Both the position numbers and the translations under genes were made by a program. The notes beneath the pieces were generated by a model. The model saw only the letters and a list, made by a program, of their open reading frames with translations. It was not told the origin of the DNA and did not search any database. Positions 58,543-64,000 of a stretch of DNA of 64,000 bases are shown here, one piece after another. Source of the stretch: Trichoderma breve (lineage: Eukaryota; Ascomycota; Sordariomycetes; Hypocreales; Hypocreaceae); the NCBI RefSeq assembly GCF_028502605.1, contig NW_026611593.1, forward strand, positions 620,001 through 684,000, written 5' to 3'. How positions within the stretch are numbered: position 1 is the stretch's first letter; every line of letters starts with the position of its first letter.

Positions 58543-59976
58543 TCAGTTCCTAAACTGTTCCTCAATATCGTCATTGTAAACTCGAGCCAGCGGACTGCGA
58601 ATGGGAATGTTTCTCTGTCCCTCTCGCGGAGTAGCTTCGGGGATGAAAGTAACCTTGGTTCCCTTTGGAATTAGGAGACAGTAGGTTGAGCCTCCATGAT
58701 GGAACATTCCAAGTTCCTCTCCCTTCTTAACTTCTCTTCCCCCCTCAGGCACGTCGATGAATTTCTCATTAATCTCACAAGAAGACACGTCAGCCATTCC
58801 AACGTAGAGAAGAGCGATGATGCCAATCTTTGGGTTTCGAATGTAATAGACGGCTCGAGTGGCGAAATGGGTAATATAGCCCTGAGCAAGGTCTGGAGAA
58901 GCCGGATCAGGCCCGTCAGGATTGGAAAACCCAGTGACAGTGGGGGCTGCAAAGTAGGTGCCTGGGATAACCTCAGTGTAGAGAACTTTGCCGCTGATTG
59001 GCGAATCCCAGCGATGGTAAGAGGTAGCACTCAAGAAGGCCTGATAAACTGTGCCACCGACGAACAGGGATGCATAATCTTCGTTCTTATTTAACATGTC
59101 CATGACGGAGTATGGCTGTCCTTTCAGCCAAAACTTGTCATAGTCTTTTGCATTGGGTTGAAGTGAGAACGGCTTAGATTCGCATGAGTTTATGATCCAA
59201 TCATCATTGTCTTTGAAGTGAATGGGGCGGAGCTCTTTATCTGGGTACTGCTTGAACGTTCGGATGAAGAAGTCGTCCCATGATTGAAAACCCCAGTAGT
59301 CTTGCTTTGGGTCACACTCAAATAGTTCCTCGAATTTGAGATGTTCGCCTTCGAGATTGGTATCATCTTCGATTACCTTCCGCGATTCAGGGCTCAACCA
59401 AGCCTCATCCATTGGAATATCGTCACCCTCTTTGGGTAGCAAAACTTTTGCGGAATCAGGTGTCTGTAAGAAGTTTGTCTTCCAAGTGTTGAGTATGACT
59501 TCGAACTTCTTATTGATGTCGGGCTTCAGAAAAAACGCGTATCCGCTAGGGGTAGCCATCGGCCAGTCCAAAACGGCGTTGAATGGAAATCCAACCAGAC
59601 CGACGTCGTATTCCAACTTTCTCCAAATAGGAGCCCTCGACGTCATAACCTTGTCAAAGCAAATGTACAAATCATCGAGAGACTTGATTTGTTTGTTTCC
59701 AACAGGGTCATCGATGTAGGGGGGCTTGTTAGGGACTTCATCTAGCATGGCTTGAGCCAGCATTCGAAGCTCGGCAGAGCTCTCGACATATTTCTTTAAA
59801 TCATCCACTTCCGGACTGAGCTTCCATGGGCCCTTGAACCTTTTCTTGTCTCTTTCGATCTCCTCGAGCAGACCGCGAAGCCAATCTATAAGAAGATTGT
59901 CGTCCTCAGGTAGCCAGTGCCCAATCCTACGGAATGGTGGTTGGCGGACTGGGAGTGGAAACTGAGTTGCTGCCAT
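58543..59976 (-). CDS. Phosphatidylserine-decarboxylase-like protein (PsiD-type)
   Basis: A single exon encodes 477 residues from MAATQFPLPVR. An N-terminal domain of about 200 residues (PPFRRIGHWLPEDD; FPFNAVLDWPMATPSG) is typical of fungal PSD-like enzymes, the group that includes the tryptophan decarboxylase PsiD. The PSD domain follows from about 210: WGFQSWDDFFIRTF, SYHRWDSPISGKV, VIPGTYFAAP and the self-processing site HHGGSTYCLL (Ser about 430), where cleavage would make the pyruvoyl group. The family motif is normally HRWH; here the last His is Asp 324 (codon 59005-59007). No membrane anchor is seen. The substrate may be an aromatic amino acid or a phospholipid, or the protein may be inactive. 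Confidence 0.85.
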   Translation of the reverse strand: MAATQFPLPVRQPPFRRIGHWLPEDDNLLIDWLRGLLEEIERDKKRFKGPWKLSPEVDDLKKYVESSAELRMLAQAMLDEVPNKPPYIDDPVGNKQIKSLDDLYICFDKVMTSRAPIWRKLEYDVGLVGFPFNAVLDWPMATPSGYAFFLKPDINKKFEVILNTWKTNFLQTPDSAKVLLPKEGDDIPMDEAWLSPESRKVIEDDTNLEGEHLKFEELFECDPKQDYWGFQSWDDFFIRTFKQYPDKELRPIHFKDNDDWIINSCESKPFSLQPNAKDYDKFWLKGQPYSVMDMLNKNEDYASLFVGGTVYQAFLSATSYHRWDSPISGKVLYTEVIPGTYFAAPTVTGFSNPDGPDPASPDLAQGYITHFATRAVYYIRNPKIGIIALLYVGMADVSSCEINEKFIDVPEGGREVKKGEELGMFHHGGSTYCLLIPKGTKVTFIPEATPREGQRNIPIRSPLARVYNDDIEEQFRN

Positions 59977-62900
59977 TGTGAATCTTGTCACCGATAAGAT
60001 AGAAGAGAATTTGATCTCAGGATTATAGTTTATATAAAGTGGCTACTGTTGCTGGTGATGATAATGAGAGGGAAGAGTTTTTGAGAAGAAGGAGGCTCGA
60101 CTGACATCTAAGTATATATACGTCTGTACTTGCCGACTTGGTTATCTCTAGGCATAAAGTAATAGATGCTGATTCCCTCTCTTCATCTAGGAGACGTAAT
60201 GACTTCGTAATGATCAATTATCGTATCTGGATGGACGGGCATCGCCCCGCACTTTGATGTGGTGTGTAACAGTAATAGTCCGCATGGACACAGGGTCCAT
60301 TATTGCTCTTACGTGGTACGGCTACCGAAGCCTGATGAGACTGGTTGAGATCCGAAGGCATGACATACTGTACTATACACATCTTCTAGCTTAGGTTGTC
60401 TATGAGAACATGGAGCTGCAGTGGCTGGCTGAAACTGAAACATTCTTCGTGCACAAAAATGTGTTATGAGTGCTGATCATCAGATGGAAAAGGTCATATA
60501 ATGGGTACTTGGCATACTTGCCCTGTATTTGGATAACCAAGGACAAAGTCTTATACCAGGTAGAACTACTCTTTGCCCGCTGAGTGGTCGATATATGCTA
60601 TCTTAACGAAATATTAACATACATTGTGCAACATCAATGAATAATATATATTCAGACCCTTGAACAGCTGAGTAATTGTAAGGTGATCTAAAACTAGTTC
60701 ATACATAATAGACTGCAGCTGCCCAAGTGTTGGCAAATGATATCGTGCATATAAGAAGTCCATAGTATAATGAATTATTGCATGAAGTGGCGAATATGTA
60801 TACAGCTGCTGGCCAATTTCAGATGGCTTCCCCGCTCGAGTGAAGCAGTGCAACCAATAATAGATCCGATGTGCGGCAACACATCAGATACATCTTGCCA
60901 AGAGGATCGTCTGCCAGATCGGTCAAATCAAGGAACAGAATCACCAGCTAAAATAGGTAAGAGATCTTTATTTTCTATTCTTTTTTTCACACAGTATATC
61001 GCTCTAGTGACTATTCCTCGAAAGTATACACGTATGGTATAACATGGTGGTGCTTTGTTATGATGTGCATGGAGGCGTGGATACATATGCAGGTTTCACG
61101 GCCCAAAAAGCCCGGATGGAAAATAGGAAAATTAAAGTGCGGGGACTTGCGCATGCAGCTGCTTGGACAAGACAATTGATTTACTTGACCATTGCCACAT
61201 AATTTATTAGGTAGTCACACCGCTCCTAAGAGGGGCATGCAGGTGAATTCACATATATTCATCTATTCCGCTCCACTAGGTTCGACCTCGTTGGCGGGCA
61301 TGTTCGGGCGGCGTCTAAGTTTAAGTCTCCTTGCGGAACGAAATGCAGACTCACGTAATTTTGTTTGAGAGAAAGGCTCCGATTATATGGCTTGTACTAC
61401 CATACGACAAATGAGAGGCCGATGTTGTGGCTCGGTAAGAAAAAGGAAACATTTGGTTGTACGTAGTCACGTACGAGTGGCGTATGCACGTCATATCAGA
61501 GGTCCAGAACGCGTATACGCAGTCTCAGATTGTCAGTGTATACATACAATGAGAGCAATTCCGCAGGTCGAGACCCCGATACGAGGACAATATTGAAACA
61601 TACATATGTAGGACAAAGAGGCAGGCGAATGAACTTCAAACACGACGTAAATGCTCCAGCAGTGGCTGCGTGGCGATAAAGCAGATGTGTGCATTTAATA
61701 TTGAGACTCAACAACAGCGAATCGTACGAGACACGTGGAAACGAATCAAGGCGCACCACGTCTAAGTTACGTCGAGTGTGCGAAGGGAGGAGTGATATGC
61801 CTATCTTCTGGAGAGTCCATCAGTAAGTATGTCGAAATCCGCCCAGGAGTAGACGGTTGACACGGCGTAGAGTCGTGGTTACGGCCTGGAAATTTGCCTT
61901 CTATTCTGTATGTTTCGAAAGATATGAATATATGCGATGATATTCGGAATAACTAAAGTATTATAGCCAAGTATATATTATCTTCAACCTAGTTGAAACT
62001 AGGTGAAGGATAATTAAAAAGGCATCGCATACACATGCCATGAGCGCTCAAGATGAAGTGCAAGTGGCTGGATTATCATCACCAAGGATGAGAAGATCCT
62101 CGGAAACGATGTGAGAAAGGGCCTGGAGCTCGGGATAAATGCTCGAAATACAAGGAGACCAAACAGCTGGGATGGAAGAGTCGAAGTACGCTTTGATGTG
62201 TATGACGAAAAGGCTTCCAATTTCGACATTGTCCGTCTCCGTGCGGCTCCTATCATCACGTTTTCCCTTTTAACTTTGGAATTGGGTTTGCCTCCCCCCA
62301 GACAAAGAGTATTGCCATGTAGAAATTGTAGCTTTAAACACGCTGTGGCTTTATACCCTGGTGTTTTGCGTAAATCAGCCTAGACATCATCTATGATGAT
62401 GGCTGGCACTTACATCACGAGGGAGGTGGTGAAGTTCACTGTGGTACAGACACGATTCAGATTCCAGTTCATGGGCTGTGGGAGTCTGCTTCGTTTCCGG
62501 AATACAAAGACTCTGAATCCAAACCAAACAGGTCCGAACTCTTAACAATCGGGCCTGATAGCAGTAGTTAGTAAACAAATTAACTAGAAAGCAATGATCG
62601 TGGCAGCATACATAATTATACCGTATTGGCTAGAGTTTCGACGATTAGATGGACCTGAGCCATAGAAATGCCTATGATATACCCTCGGTAGTCTATACCT
62701 AGGTATAGTTTGTGGTGGGTTGAAAACATCCGTATGCTAGAGCGCAAACAAAGCACTTAGGCTCATTAGGATATGTTTAGTTAGCAATTGGCATTGCTGA
62801 AGACTTCTCCTCTACCAGTATGATTTACCTCTATGCACTCCGTGAAATCGGTCTGTCAACGTTGCCATTCTAGTGCTGCTCTGAAGATTCAAGTCGTCAA

Positions 62901-63697
62901 CATCCTACGGCGCAGATATTTTTAATTTCTCACATCATCATCCGACAAACAGCTTCGCCTGCTAACCTTCAGACATTCAAACTTATACGAGGTTGGGCAC
63001 TACACAAGCGGCGATGCACTTTGGTTACATTTATAAATCCTTCAGCTCTTGATGCATCCTAAAAGTTCCGCAACATCCGTTTTTACCGGAATGTTTGTGA
63101 GAATATTCAACAAAAGACGTCATTTGGATGTTCCTACATGCAAGTCAGCTGAGTAGCTTATATACATAAACTTACGATAATTTGGAGGTTAAAAGTGTCG
63201 ACTGAGGGGATGCTTCTTACCCCTCATCACCACCGAGGAGCCGACGGAGAAGGATCACGGTTATGCGGCAATAGAGGAAGTTTATGCGCTGGCAGTGCTG
63301 AAAGGAATATATTCCTTCAAATCCATTTTATAAAAATAATTCTTGAGATGACGTTTTTATAATATTCTTATAGAGGATTGAGCCAGGAAACCCTTTTGGG
63401 AATACCTGCGAGTTGATCGATGTTCCGAATGTGTCGATATTTTTGAAGATCCCGGATAATGTGGTGTTACATCTGCACATTCAGTCGAATCCATATTCAT
63501 GCGAAGCCGAGAATACTCATACAAGATGAAATCAATGTGAAATTCTACTCTTTGCTGGATACAAAATGAATATAAATGTCAACGGTCGTTCTCCTCGGAC
63601 CCCAAACAATCACAGCTCAAGCCAGATTAACAACGACAACAGGATACGCAATTCCTCTTAACCACGACTTATATCCAATCTCATTGTTTAATCCAAG
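59977..63697. other. 3.7 kb gene desert
   Basis: Apart from the TATA box of the PSD-like gene, I see no gene or domain-bearing frame here on either strand. The sequence is AT-rich, with many alternating TA strings. Two B-box-like strings (for example ggttcgacctc at 61269-61279) lack a matching tRNA cloverleaf. The last 200 bases are the probable promoter of the secreted-protein gene. Confidence 0.55.
60029..60038 (-). promoter_or_regulatory. TATA box of the PSD-like gene
   Basis: The palindromic tttatataaa lies 53-62 bases upstream of the PSD-like ATG, a normal position for a fungal TATA element. Confidence 0.5.
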
Positions 63698-64000
63698 ATG
63701 CAGTTTTCAACTCTTCTTTTGGCTATTCCTGCTGCTTTTGTAGCTGCAAGCCCAATCACAGAGCGCCAAGTGGCTTCTGGCTGCTATGCCTTGTTAGTCT
63801 TCAATTACTCTTCTATATGATTAATTTTTTAGCTAACTTTGAGTCAATTAGTGAGGACCCTGGCTGTGGTATTAATTACGCCGTTTGTCAATGTGCCAAT
63901 GGTTCGTACTGCGCTTCAATGATATAGCAGGAGGAGTGCTAACAATAAACAGGGTGGTTTTATCAGTTTAACCAAGACAATGCCAATAACGGAAACTACT
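63698..64000 (+). CDS. Small secreted cysteine-containing protein (partial, cut by window end)
   Basis: Exons 63698-63792, 63852-63901 and 63953 onward, running off the right edge. The N-terminus MQFSTLLLAIPAAFVAAS is a clear signal peptide, followed by PITERQ, with a possible dibasic-like or Kex2-type processing site. The visible mature part has Cys in SGCYAFEDPGCGINYAVCQC (Cys at several positions) and continues GWFYQFNQDN. Both introns are in frame (59 and 51 nt, with normal GT and AG ends). It is probably an extracellular protein, perhaps an effector-like one; I do not recognise the family, and the C-terminus is missing. Confidence 0.72.

Noticed and set aside
61260..61285. B-box-like string suggesting a tRNA
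   Set aside because: No A box at the right distance and no cloverleaf pairing; the same holds for ggttcgaatac near 36.29 kb on the minus strand.

Overview
The window is nuclear DNA of a filamentous ascomycete (Pezizomycotina; a Sordariomycete of the Hypocreales, Trichoderma-like, is my best guess but is inference). The basis is short 49-134 nt introns with GTRAGT-type donors and CTAAC-like branch sites, the gene content (Pkc1 with two HR1 repeats, C2 and two C1 domains; Alg3; Ktr/Mnt1; Pat1; She9/Mdm33; class 2 dihydroorotate dehydrogenase) and an HET-domain gene. I resolved introns by hand from reading frame and splice consensus; exon coordinates are in each entry. No transposase, reverse transcriptase, tRNA, rRNA or CRISPR array was seen.

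Positions 2.7-31.9 kb form a gene-dense, conserved housekeeping block: D-amino-acid oxidase, ALG3, EIF1AD-like, a BSC6-like MFS transporter, a HAD phosphatase, SHE9, PKC1, a mitochondrial acyl-CoA dehydrogenase, mitochondrial ribosomal protein S12, a KTR-family mannosyltransferase, PAT1 and the Pol III subunit RPC37. Two genes act in glycosylation (ALG3 in the ER, KTR in the Golgi) and four in mitochondria or organelle metabolism, but there is no sign of a functional cluster. Long gene-free leaders lie before PKC1 (2.35 kb) and between the divergent KTR and PAT1 genes (2.8 kb).

Positions 31.9-38.7 kb are an AT-rich, gene-poor island. It holds a possible orphan gene of 109 residues, a kinase relic, and several degenerate copies of a short dispersed sequence. 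A second conserved block follows (38.8-43.8 kb): a type II membrane glycosyltransferase, LCP5/neuroguidin and dihydroorotate dehydrogenase.

Positions 44.5-60 kb are an accessory region. Four intronless F-box-like paralogs, all on the plus strand, are interleaved with a minus-strand HET-domain gene and a minus-strand protein-kinase-like gene. They are followed by an acetyltransferase pseudogene with two in-frame stops and a phosphatidylserine-decarboxylase-like enzyme with an altered His motif. Short tandem repeats sit in or next to three of the four paralogs. A 3.7 kb gene desert then leads to a truncated small secreted cysteine-containing protein at the right edge. The F-box family, with shared Cys motifs and a shared C-terminal module I do not recognise, is the best candidate for something undescribed.
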